The notes under the pieces were generated by a model. The model had not been told where the DNA came from. It was given only the letters and a program-made list of their open reading frames with translations, and did no database searches. This document shows positions 36,252-46,214 of a stretch of DNA of 64,000 nucleotides, piece after piece. This DNA comes from Colletotrichum lupini. Its lineage: Eukaryota > Ascomycota > Sordariomycetes > Glomerellales > Glomerellaceae. The position numbers and the translations under genes are program-made. The first letter of the stretch is position 1. Every line of letters starts with the position of its first letter. The stretch covers positions 186,001 to 250,000 of the forward strand of contig NC_064672.1 of NCBI RefSeq assembly GCF_023278565.1, written 5' to 3'.

Positions 36252-37496
36252 TCAACTCAGCACCCGGCCGCCCGCGCCACCACCGTACATGTAGCCAGGC
36301 GCGAGACCCTCACCGAACTTTGTTAGAGTCTGGTTCACCTTGAGGGACAGCCGCCTCGAAATGCTGCTCCGCTTTTTCACTTGCCTTTCCATGCTGTCTC
36401 TCGCCTCCAGTACCTCAACGTCGCCATTCTCTCGCATGGTGCTTATGTCCACATCGCAGTTCTCGTCCTCATCGGTTTGGCTTTGCTCTTCGTCAGATTT
36501 GTAGTCGGGCATCGCACGGCTTCCGCATGTTGTGCACATGATCTGATTGGGTCGAAGGGTCGGCATCTCGCTCTTTCGCCTTGTACGATCTGCGGTGGGC
36601 GGAGCCGAGTGGTTCAAGGACGGCGTTGGTTCAGTGAAGACATCGCCCTCTGTAGCCCGCCTCCTCATCGATCTTGCTCTGCGTTCAGCCACCTCTTTCT
36701 CGACGGACCACTTGACGACAGAAGGTCTTGGTGTCTCCTCCTTCTCGGCCACTGCAGCCAGGCTCGTGTTGGCGAACTGTGTGGTCATCTTGTGCCGGCC
36801 AATCTCATTTGCCATCTCAAGCCAGAGAGCATGGCCGATGGCATCGTGAAGGACCGGAGCCGTGATGAGCTTTCGACATTCTCTTGTGCCATCTGCCATA
36901 CGTAGTCTACCAAGCTCTCTGATCTCGTCCAAGGTCAAGTTGCAGACAATCTTGATGTATCCCGCCTGCAATTGCGTTTCCCATCGTTCCATGATAAAGC
37001 CTTCCAGAAAGGTGGATGCCTCTGCGACGTCCCTTTCGTGTTGTGTCATCTCCTGTTCGATATTCTCTTCCTCCACTGTCTCTGGGGATTGCGCGGCTCG
37101 GGTTTCGTCAGCATCGTAGGGGATTTCGAAGTAATTGTCGACGCTAGACTCGTCGGAGGGGCCGCCATGGTGCTGTCGCCGAGCTGAGCTGGTCACCTCG
37201 TCTTTCTGTATAGGCGTCATGATCAGAGGCGTTCGTGGACTGTAGGGCTGGTATAGCTGCTTATCCAACGCCATCATAAAAGGGGCGGCTTTGCTGATAT
37301 TGCTGGCGGAGAAGCAGCTCATTCTCCTCTCGAGCCCAACCGATTTCCTCGCCAATGGAATCTTGCTTGGGGAAGAATCTCGCGACCTCCCGAAGACTGT
37401 TGATTGAATGCCGTACATGTTCAAAGTTGTTATGCTTGCTCCTTCCTTTGACGACTTGGCTTGCCCGAAACCACATGAGTCTGGGTTTAAATACAT
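36252..37496 (-). CDS. Unrecognised 414-residue protein
   Basis: A single open frame of 414 codons. I do not recognise it. The middle part (about residues 135-250) is the best-ordered: predicted helices around E-R-D-V-A-E-A-S-T-F-L-E-G-F and L-T-L-D-E-I-R-E-L-G-R, then D-A-I-G-H-A-L-W-L-E-M-A. The rest is charged and low in complexity: an acidic run (D-E-D-E-N-C-D-V-D), a C-T-T-C pair near residue 324 and a basic S-R-R segment with K-K-R-S-S near the C-terminus, which could be a nuclear signal. No signal peptide or TM segment is visible. The first 80 codons overlap a second open frame (37,261-37,506) with equally protein-like content, so the true start or an upstream exon is uncertain. Confidence 0.7.
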   Translation of the reverse strand: MYLNPDSCGFGQAKSSKEGASITTLNMYGIQSTVFGRSRDSSPSKIPLARKSVGLERRMSCFSASNISKAAPFMMALDKQLYQPYSPRTPLIMTPIQKDEVTSSARRQHHGGPSDESSVDNYFEIPYDADETRAAQSPETVEEENIEQEMTQHERDVAEASTFLEGFIMERWETQLQAGYIKIVCNLTLDEIRELGRLRMADGTRECRKLITAPVLHDAIGHALWLEMANEIGRHKMTTQFANTSLAAVAEKEETPRPSVVKWSVEKEVAERRARSMRRRATEGDVFTEPTPSLNHSAPPTADRTRRKSEMPTLRPNQIMCTTCGSRAMPDYKSDEEQSQTDEDENCDVDISTMRENGDVEVLEARDSMERQVKKRSSISRRLSLKVNQTLTKFGEGLAPGYMYGGGAGGRVLS

Positions 37497-37506
37497 AGAT
37501 ACTCAT

Positions 37507-38769
37507 AGCAGTGTTATAGTTTCTCGCCCATAGAGGTCTCCAAACAGCTCACATCAGACTTGAGTTTGTCGGGGTCACCACGCCACTAGATCATGTCATA
37601 TTAGATCTCCATATCCTCATGGTCGAGGCTGACGACGGAAGCAGGAAACCTTGCGAGCCATCGACTAGGTCTAGGCTGATGAGGCGCAAGGCTTATTCTT
37701 ATTCAAAGTGAGGACCTTGACCGGTCCGACCTCCATCTCCTTGACGCTAAATGAACGACGTCGGTCAAGACGTGAGAATGAGAGGCTGCTCTGGGATTTG
37801 TGCTCAGATGATTTGCAACATCTTGTTCGAGGCCTTGATCACGTTCCTCGGATGTTCCAGAGAGACACTTCATTTATGAAGATTGCGGCAGAAGACGGCT
37901 CGATCTATCAGCCCTCGCCACACAAGGTAGTCCAGTAGATAGCTATAGAGATCAATGAGTCAACAGGGTCCTTGGAGGATTGCGATGATAATGTAGCCTC
38001 AGCAGCTATTCTCGTCCCTAATACCTGCTTGGCGACTGCTCTCATTTGACCCGATTAACTTGATGTGTCGTTGACGCAGGGTTGCTACCGTTGATAGGAG
38101 TGCCGTTCTCACGGTAAGTAGTGCTTAACAATCTCATAACGATGTTCATGAGTTCTATATATCCTGCAACTAGCTCATCCATCTCGTGGAGATGCCTAGT
38201 CATCATTGGCGATTCCTTGTGAGCATATGTTTGCATTACCCCGCCACCCCGCCATGGTGTGGCTGGTACTGTGGCATTTTTTGGTTCACGATCGGGGTAA
38301 CTGATAGGCCGGCGAGATCAACACCGGGATTGTAACGAGAAGCGGGTTGAGGTCTTGGCACAAGCATTCAGTAACCCACAGCCTGCAGAGCAACGGCTGG
38401 GTTTGCATTGATCAAAGGGCAGATATTAATATCGATGAACTCTAAATACTCTGAATTGCCGCCAAACACAACCGGTTTGGACTCGCTTATAGAAACTCTC
38501 CGAATTATCCCGAGCATTTTCTTGATTACTCCTCTTTGTACAAGCGGGCCCTTGAGTAGGAGTGGAAGATCCTTCAATTAGGTGTTGCTTCGAGCTTGAA
38601 ACGATGCTATTAGAGAAGGCTTGGATGGCCTGTGGAAAGCAAGCTCAACGGGATGAAGTGTTTCTATTACAAAGGCTATGATAGAATGATTAATCAGGTA
38701 TTATTAATCTAGGCACTCGAGGCAAGACATGATTTGGAGGTGACTTTGATGGGCGCTGAAGCGTCAGCA
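37507..38769. other. Intergenic, possible decayed coding fragments
   Basis: No intact gene is visible. Two minus-strand open stretches (38,368-38,577 and 38,042-38,236) look somewhat protein-like but sit in different frames with stops between, and I could not assign a family. Confidence 0.45.
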
Positions 38770-40548
38770 TTACACAAAGACGTTTTCCAAGAGATACTCG
38801 ATCTCTGTCGCCCTGTAGTTGTCCTCTTCAACATAGGCCAGACCCGTACGGTTTACATCAAAGACGATGTTGTTAGGCTCATCCACCGTGTACAATGGCC
38901 ACGTAGGACCTGTCTTGGGGCCGCTGCAGACATTGGGGTCGGTGTCGTGGATGAACGCAACCCACATCTTGCTCATGAGGTCCGCCAGCTCGACAAAGGT
39001 CTCTGGCTTTCCTGCAAAGGGGTTGGTAGCATATCCCACTCCGTTCACGTTGTTGAACACGAACGCGACCTCTTGGAAATGGGTCGCTCCGTAGACGGCC
39101 GCGATGCCGTTGACATAGACGTTCCACAGGTAAGAGTAAACGGACAGTCCGGCGCCAGCGTAGGTGCTGGCCAGGAGCCTGCGGCCGCTGTGCTGTTGGT
39201 AGTCGCCGGCAAAGGCAGCTGCCCGCTTGCACTGAAGGCCGAATGGGTACGCCGCAGGTCGGCCAACCTGAGAGACGGGGATTCCAACATCGGGATCGTC
39301 GGGGTAAAGCTCCGAGATGGCGGCCACCTGTTCGCTGTCCAGCTGAAGGGCAGTAAGCCAGGCCTGGAACTGCTCAGTGGTGTTGATGCCCTGCTTTGCA
39401 TACGCGGTGCCCTCATCGAAGTTGTTGCCGAGCAAAAGAGGAACATGTGCGAACTTGTCCGCAGCCAAGAGCTCGGATCCCTGGGCAGTGATGAAGTCGC
39501 CGTCAACCACAGCGCTGATGGTAGGCGGCGTTACGCTCAAGGGGTTGGTGCCGTTGTAGATGGCGTTGATAGTCTGCCAGGGAAGGCCTCGCAAGCAGCT
39601 CAGCTTGTCAGCGGCATCGGTACAACCCGTCTTGTCGACGAGAGCATTGAACCACGGCTGCCAGTCGTCGGCGTCGGCAAACCTCGCGATGGGACTGCCA
39701 CTCTCGAGGATGGCGCTGCGGAACAGGTTGTTGTATTGACCATCGTAGGCGACGAGCTGCATGCCCAAGGAACGAGCACCCGCAGACTCTCCCCAGATGG
39801 TGACTTTGTCAGGGCTACCGCCAAAGGCGCCAATGTTCTGCTGGAGCCATTCCAACGAGAGGCGCTGGTCGCGGAGACCAATGTTGCCAGCACCGGCGTT
39901 TTGCAGCTCGTTGCTGAAGAGGAAGCCCCAATACGAAACACGGTAGTTGATGGATGCAGCCACAATAGGCTTTCCCTCCTTGACGGATTGGTCGACAATG
40001 TAGCTGAGGTTGTACCTCGGGTCGCGCGAGCCTCCGTTTACATAACTCTGTTTCGACAAAGTCAGCAAAAGTACCACGTAAAGGTTGTCTTACACTTGGC
40101 AGAAACTTACGCCGCCGTGAACCCAAACGCCAACAGGCAGATCATCTCCTGGCTGGACACCGGCCGGACGCACGACGTTGATGGTCAAGCAGTCCTCCGA
40201 AACGGGGTTTCCCAAGTTGGCAGTATCGGAGCCATACCCTATGCACATCCAGCCATATTCGGAAGCTGATCGAGTCCCCTCGAACGTCTCGTTGAGCGGT
40301 TGAGGAGCAGCGAACCGAAGAGGGCCAACGGGGGGTTGTGCATACGGGATACCAAGGAAGAGGTCCTGCGCATACTGCTGGTTCCGCACTCCGACGTAGG
40401 TCCCGTCTGAGAGGTGCACCGCAGGAGGTCCAGGCGGCGTGGGCTTGGGACGAGGACCCCAATAGGCGGGCGAGGAGGACTCGGACACGCCCAAGCACGA
40501 CGAAAACGCCAGAAGAACTCTAAACGCGTGGGAACGCATGGTGGGCAA
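38770..40548 (-). CDS. Secreted type-B carboxylesterase
   Basis: Exons 40,111-40,548 and 38,770-40,047 join across a 63-bp intron (GTAAGT, CTGAC, CAG) to 571 residues; a start three codons in (40,539) is equally possible. A signal peptide occupies about residues 4-23. Type-B esterase marks in order are G-I-P-Y-A-Q-P-P-V-G-P-L-R-F, S-E-D-C-L-T-I-N-V, W-V-H-G-G (oxyanion region), the nucleophile elbow G-E-S-A-G-A, the Glu-containing F-D-E-G-T-A, and a His in G-A-T-H-F-Q-E. The catalytic Ser-Glu-His set is therefore complete. Such enzymes hydrolyse carboxylic esters outside the cell (lipase/cholinesterase-like); the substrate is not deducible. The length is normal for the family, and several N-x-T/S sequons fit secretion. 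Confidence 0.94.
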
Positions 40549-43367
40549 GGCTCAACGGGCGAAGAAGTGCAGCTTCTAGAATGCGGTGTAGAAGGAAAGG
40601 GAGGCTAACACCTGCGTGTGTCTCATGTCAGTCGCACAGAGGTTCAGGTAGGGAGATTTTGATCAAGCCCGTCGACGCTACTCGGGAACCAATCATGACA
40701 TATCGTCTAGAAATTGCCTCAACGTCCGCTGGCGTGAAAAGAAATTTCCGTAAAGACGGCCTCTTAGTCCCTGCACTGCCCGGAATATTGGGTTACGACG
40801 ACTCTAGACTAAGAGCCGTTTTGGAAAATAATCACCGGCTCTTCCAAGGCTCTGCCGATCACCCCTAGCAGACTTAGTCCATACCTTAGATTACGATGAC
40901 ACATACAAGAAGTCCGTACCGTCTCATTGCCCCTGCGGATGGCACTTGGCAGCCCTCCAACACGATTTGCGTGCTTCGGCTCAGGGGGGTCGATCAGATG
41001 CTACTACGTAAGTTCATCCTTGTGTCGCATGGCGAGAGCATGGCGAAGCTTCCCCATCGATCTCTCGGCCGAGGAATTCATCCATCACGGGTTCGACGGG
41101 TTGTGGCCTGATGCCCAGCGTCCCCCGCAGATTGGTGCCGCAGTTGGTAACCGTCCGTTTTGCCGCTGCCCCCAAAGGCCTGGCAGAACATCGGAGAAGC
41201 ATACCTCGTTGTGGTTAGCAGAATCGATGGTGAGACCACGCTACTGCGCAGTAACGGCGCAGCCAATATTCGTGTTGGTGAGTAGACTCTTTTAGTGTCT
41301 TCTAGAGCCCCGAAACCTCCATATGGGTACTGTTTAAACGAGATATGTAATGTTGACCATCGGCTATGATCCTGGGGAAAATCGCTGGCGCACGAATGGG
41401 ATCTCTCCGCTCAAGCCCCAGGATTAGAGTTCGGCACTAGAGACCGGTACCCCAGCCATCTTGAGTTGAGGAGTGGGCACATTCCCACATTCCTCAGCTG
41501 CCCCGGCATAGTTGGGCCGGCCTGGCAGGGCTAAAGGAACTTTGGTAGCAGAATCCGTTAACGAGACCACGCACCTCACTGTTTAACTCCATCGTTTTGC
41601 ATTACTAGAGGATTGCCGCAGTATATATAAACGCTACCCTACCCTCGAATTCCGTACTATTTAACCTTAACCCTTTTCTTACTTATCCTTTTTTCTATTT
41701 TACCCTCTCCCTCGTTAAGGGATCGTTAGAATCGTAGTTTTAATAGCTTATTAATAAGCTAATATTACTATTTAAAAATAAGTAACTTATACTTATATAT
41801 AAGCACTAGGAGTCTTATTATTATAGAGATAATAATAAATATATTAAAGTACTTAAAAAAGCTTTTTAATAGATTTTTAATACTATTTAAAGCTATAATC
41901 CTTAAGTTATAAAAAGAAGCTAAGGTATTATATTAATACGGCCCTATCCGTTTTATTAATATTAATATAAGTCTTTTTAATATAAAATATATTATTAATA
42001 CTCTATAGTTACGTTATTATATTTCGTAAATCGTACTTAATATTAATAAGGATTTTAATATTATTTTTTAATTTATTTCTTAGTTTCTTTATTAAGGCTA
42101 TTATTATAAGGTTAGTTTAGTTATTAATATTTTAATAAGTATTTTAACTTAACTTAGAGGCTCTTATAGCCCTTAAAAAGAAGTTTTTAAAGGACTTATA
42201 ATTAAACTTTTCGCTTATTATGAGCGAAGCTATTATAATTAAAACTATAGCGTTACGAACCTCGATAATAAGTAATTAGTACTATAATTATCTTTTTCTT
42301 ATAATAAGCTTAAAAAAGCATCTTAATTTAAGTACTAAGTAAGTATTATATTATTTTATTAAAACTATATTCTTATATTTATAACTTAAAAAGAATTAAC
42401 TTTCTTCGATAACAAGGTACTTAGAGACCACGCACCTTTACATTTTCATAGATTACAGTTGCGTGATGCCAGTGGACCCTTTATGCGTCTGTAGAGGAGA
42501 ACGTGGTCCGTATGCGGAGACGCTGTTGGAGCATGGCGCTGGATCTCCGATTGAGATGGACCCCGAGCCAAAAGCCCATGGGAACGTCCCAGTCCTACCT
42601 TACTGTTTAAGTAACCAACTTCGTGTTCCCATCAGATCATTCCAAGACAAGTGTGGTTGCAACAAAACAGCCACAGCGTCAGTGGTGAGCCGTTGACTCT
42701 TGTGAGGCTGCTAGTTCCCTTGCATCCGTACCTCCCGGTGGATTTACAGACACAAAACAAACTTGGCCCAGCGATCCAACAGTTCCGTTTGAAGTACCTA
42801 AGTGCCCGTAGTAGCAGAAATCATACGTTGGTCCCAGCACCGCCGTGTTGGCGGCCGGCCTCGACTTTTCCACGAACCCAAATCTCCCGCTTCCGCCCGC
42901 CGTGATATATGTCGTGCACCGGTCGAAGCCTGATCTGTCTTTCGCCTGTCCGTGACGAGGTGTTCCTTGGGGCAGGTGGCGGGACTTCGTCCGAACTCCG
43001 CCTCCCTCCCAGCTTCTCCCTTTGAGGGGAGAATCCTATTACCGACACAGGCAATACTCTCGCCGGTTTCGAGGGGGGGCACATAGCGTGAAAAGTCGGT
43101 TGCACTCCCCGAAACTAAGGACTGTTCATGGAGGGTAGGAGGCTTTCTGGTACCTGGGGGCCCCCTTGTTAAGGACGCTGATCTTAGATTTCATCATGTG
43201 CGATGCCAATGTATAATATGAGGGAGTGATGCACTTCCCGCGTGTGCGCTGACCTCGCCCGACTTTGAGCAGAATTCCCGGGGATCCACTGATTGACTCC
43301 CGTCCTTGTTTCTTACGACGCCTTCTATCATATCTCGTGGCACTGTGCATCTGCCGTGAGGTTGACG
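40549..43367. other. Long intergenic region with a RIP-like island
   Basis: No gene is supported in this 2.8-kb stretch. It contains the AT-rich island described separately, a repeated motif (tagcagaatc...gagaccacgc) at 41,216-41,241 and 41,546-41,572, and an imperfect hairpin near 41,470-41,500 (gaggagtgggcaca / attcctc). Short frames at 42,463-42,905 and 43,126-43,407 look non-coding. Confidence 0.55.
41622..42410. repeat. RIP-like AT-rich island
   Basis: Composition switches sharply to AT-rich with almost no CpA/TpG, like the block at 1-18,940, then back. The 14-mer gagaccacgcacct occurs at 41,563-41,576 and 42,424-42,437, just outside the island, and may be a target-site duplication for a relic repeat of about 850 bp. 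No coding frame is visible. Confidence 0.75.
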
Positions 43368-44711
43368 ATGGTCGACGATAGAGGCACCAGACTCCTCGCC
43401 GTAACATGGTCTCTCTGTGTCGCTAGCGCTACGCTGCTTTCATTGCGTATCTATTGTAAGCTATGGCGTGGACGTGGTTTATGGTGGGATGACCATCTCT
43501 TGATTGCGTCAATGGTATGTGAAGAATGGCCGTCATTGTCCTACCCCCCCTAGCTCATAGTTGCAGGTGTCACTGGTGATATCCATCTCGATAAACTCCT
43601 ACATCGTCTCTCTCGGATTTGGACGCCATATCGATACGATCAGTAGCGATAACCTCAAGCTCATCAACCTCAATACGATCCTCGTCGCCACGTTCGGAAT
43701 CATCGCAACGACGACTAGCAAAAGCTCATTCGCCCTGACACTGTACCGCATCGTCACGAACCAATGGTTGAAATACTTTCTCATCTTCATCATCGTTTCC
43801 ATCAACATCTCGATGAACTTGGTATGGATCTTTGGCTTCGCCAAATGCACACCGTTGCAACGAGTATGGGACAGCAGCGTGCCGGGGAGTTGCTGGGATA
43901 AGAAGAAGCTCGTCAAATTCCAGTTGTTTGCTGCCTGTAAGACTGCCGCGAAACGGTGTTCTCATGAGGCTTGCATGCTCACTTGCTTGCAGATTACTCC
44001 GCCATTCTCGATTTCGTTTTGGCATTCCTGCCGTGGCCAATTCTCATGGGCGCAACGATGCGGCGTCGCGAAAGGCTTGGTGTCGCCGTAGCAATGAGCT
44101 TGGGTGCTATGTAAGACTTTCGGATTCCACCCTGGCCACTTTTGCGGTGAACTAACATCGACGACAGTGCCGGAATATGCGGCATCGTGAAAGCTGTCCT
44201 GGTGGTCAACATGACGAGTCCAGACATCACCTACGAGCGCGTTGACCTTACGATATGGACTTTGACAGAACCTGCCGCCTCGATCATGGCAGTGTCTATC
44301 CCAGTTTTGTATGTGGTCTCCCCCCTCATCAAGCGTATTGGTTCTTCACCTCTGACACCGTGTAGGAGAATGTTGTACCGAGAGCTCAAGTCAACTCAAC
44401 GAAGTTATGCACGAAACAAGTCACAATCGCATGCACTCGACACAGGAACGAGGAAGGAGGTCAGATCAACGAAGAGATATGGCCCGGGGTCACAATACGG
44501 CCGGAATTCTGTTGTTGTCATGTCCACTGGAGGATGGCAAGAATCGCAGGAAGCCCTCCAAGAGGCGGAGGGCGGCCAGGCATCGCCGCTCCCGGGCATG
44601 AACGGGATCATCAAGACCGAAGAAGTGAGAGTGCGGCATGAAAGATTAACAGGACTCAGTGAAGGCGAAAGCTCAATTGAGCTCGACTCGCTCAAGGAGG
44701 GTCATAGATGA
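43368..44711 (+). CDS. Rhodopsin-like (PTH11/SAT-type) membrane protein
   Basis: Exons 43,368-43,514, 43,567-43,936, 43,993-44,110, 44,168-44,308 and 44,366-44,711 join in frame to 373 residues; introns are 52, 56, 57 and 57 bp with GTATGT or GTAAGA donors. It has about six to seven hydrophobic segments and the features of the fungal rhodopsin-domain membrane family: L-R-I-Y-C-K-L, G-L-W-W-D-D-H in the first loop, L-G-F-G-R-H, the T-S-K-S-S-F-A-L-T-L-Y-R-I helix, C-T-P-L-Q-R-V-W-D and C-W-D-K, A-I-L-D-F-V-L-A-F-L-P-W-P-I and A-G-I-C-G-I-V-K. A hydrophilic C-terminal tail of about 110 residues follows. Members resemble Pth11-type receptors and many are of unknown function; ligand and signalling role here are unknown. 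This protein has no N-terminal CFEM domain. An upstream non-ATG extension of the frame exists but the ATG at 43,368 gives the normal family start. Confidence 0.92.
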
Positions 44712-46214
44712 GATCATGAAACCGACAGTTGATGGACACCCAGGCTGGACTCTGACGAAGGTTTACACTATAATAATTATGAGTTAGCGCCACTTGATAC
44801 CAGATATGAATGATTTGAATAGAGATTGATTGGATATGGCGATCAAATAAACTACTCGTAGTCAACATGCAATCGTATGCCCGTGGGCGCCTGATGAGCC
44901 GACAATGATTGGGGAGAGATTTGGAACAATCGTGTGAGCAAACCTGCGAATGATATTCTCTAACTTCGCTGATGCCACTGAATTTGGAGAATGCTGCCAG
45001 AATCGATGCTACCAGAATCGATGCTGCCTTGTGGCTTTGGGGCCTTGTCGTCACTCGTCACCCGTCACCGGCTCACCGAATGCTCTCCATTATTGGCCTA
45101 CCGGTGGGAATCAAAAGCCAGAATTGCACGCCGCTATATGGTGCCTAACAGAAAACTTGACACTATGTATCATTCCTATTTATGATTCCGGAATACCCTG
45201 ATACTTGTCGAGCCTGGCGGAGCGTGGAGATAGACGCTTTGCATTTGAAATTAGGGACCTCGGTGAGAGCTAGGTGAGACCTCGGTGAGGCCAAGGTGAC
45301 TTCCAACATCATGAGATCGGAGTTCCACAATAGCTAAGGTCGACCACACACAACATGTACCGATCTTGAGAATCTTTCACATCGAGAATCAGAGAATCGG
45401 GTTTATGTGCTAAGCCATACATTTTAACACCTTTGAGATGGAAGTTCTGAGCCAACGAACTCTAGACTGTATGACATCGCGTTGGTTTCGCGATCAACGT
45501 CGTCCTCGACCTAGAAAGTCTTTACCTCTGATCAATTTAGGCCAAAAGAAGATGGCCGCTTTGAAACACAGCAGCTCGTGTTAAAGGAATTCGGTTTGAA
45601 AAGAGTGAGCTCATTTCTCTTTCAGCTCATCCCCTTTGTATGCCCAACTCATTGTATGGATAGGTGAGAAGATGCAGGACAAGACAGCTGCCCTCGATAA
45701 AGAAGCCTGTGAAACCCAAGAGATCGACTTCTCACCTTATACAAATGAGTAAAAGATGAAGAGGACCTCGTAGAAGCCTTACCCACTGCAAAAATTCTGT
45801 CGCTTTGTCAATTCGCACCTGCCTCACCTTTGCGCCTTTCTCCCGACGCACCTTCCCTCAACATCAGCTTTTCCCAACAGCGCCTTCCTCATCTTTACAT
45901 CTCTCTGAATTTTCATCTTCAATTCTCACTCACACCCTCATCTCACTCGTCCATCCCCCCAATTTTCTCTTTTCTTCAACCCCTACGTGAGCCATCTTCT
46001 CAACTTCACGCCGAAGAAATCAACTATCGCAAGAACCTCCATCTGCTTGCCCACGAGATCCTTCTTCAGACAATCAATTTTCATCAAAAGATTGCATTTC
46101 TTCCTTATACACCCCAGGCCTCATATACCTCTCTCATCCATCTATTCATCGCTCGCCTAGGTTCGTCTCATCCGCCACCGGTGTCATCCCTCTAACGAAC
46201 GCCGAACCGACATC
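44712..46214. promoter_or_regulatory. Intergenic and probable 5' leader of next gene
   Basis: No gene is supported. Near 45,256-45,289 the 12-mer gacctcggtgag is repeated. The last 400 bases before 46,215 are pyrimidine-rich (many ctc, ttc and ccc runs), typical of a fungal promoter/5' leader on the plus strand. Confidence 0.55.

Noticed and set aside
38042..38577. Possible decayed gene on the minus strand
   Set aside because: Protein-like stretches are in different frames with stops between, and no family could be recognised.
38734..40269. 511-codon plus-strand frame opposite the carboxylesterase
   Set aside because: The minus strand carries the complete esterase motifs and clean introns; the plus frame has no recognisable domain.
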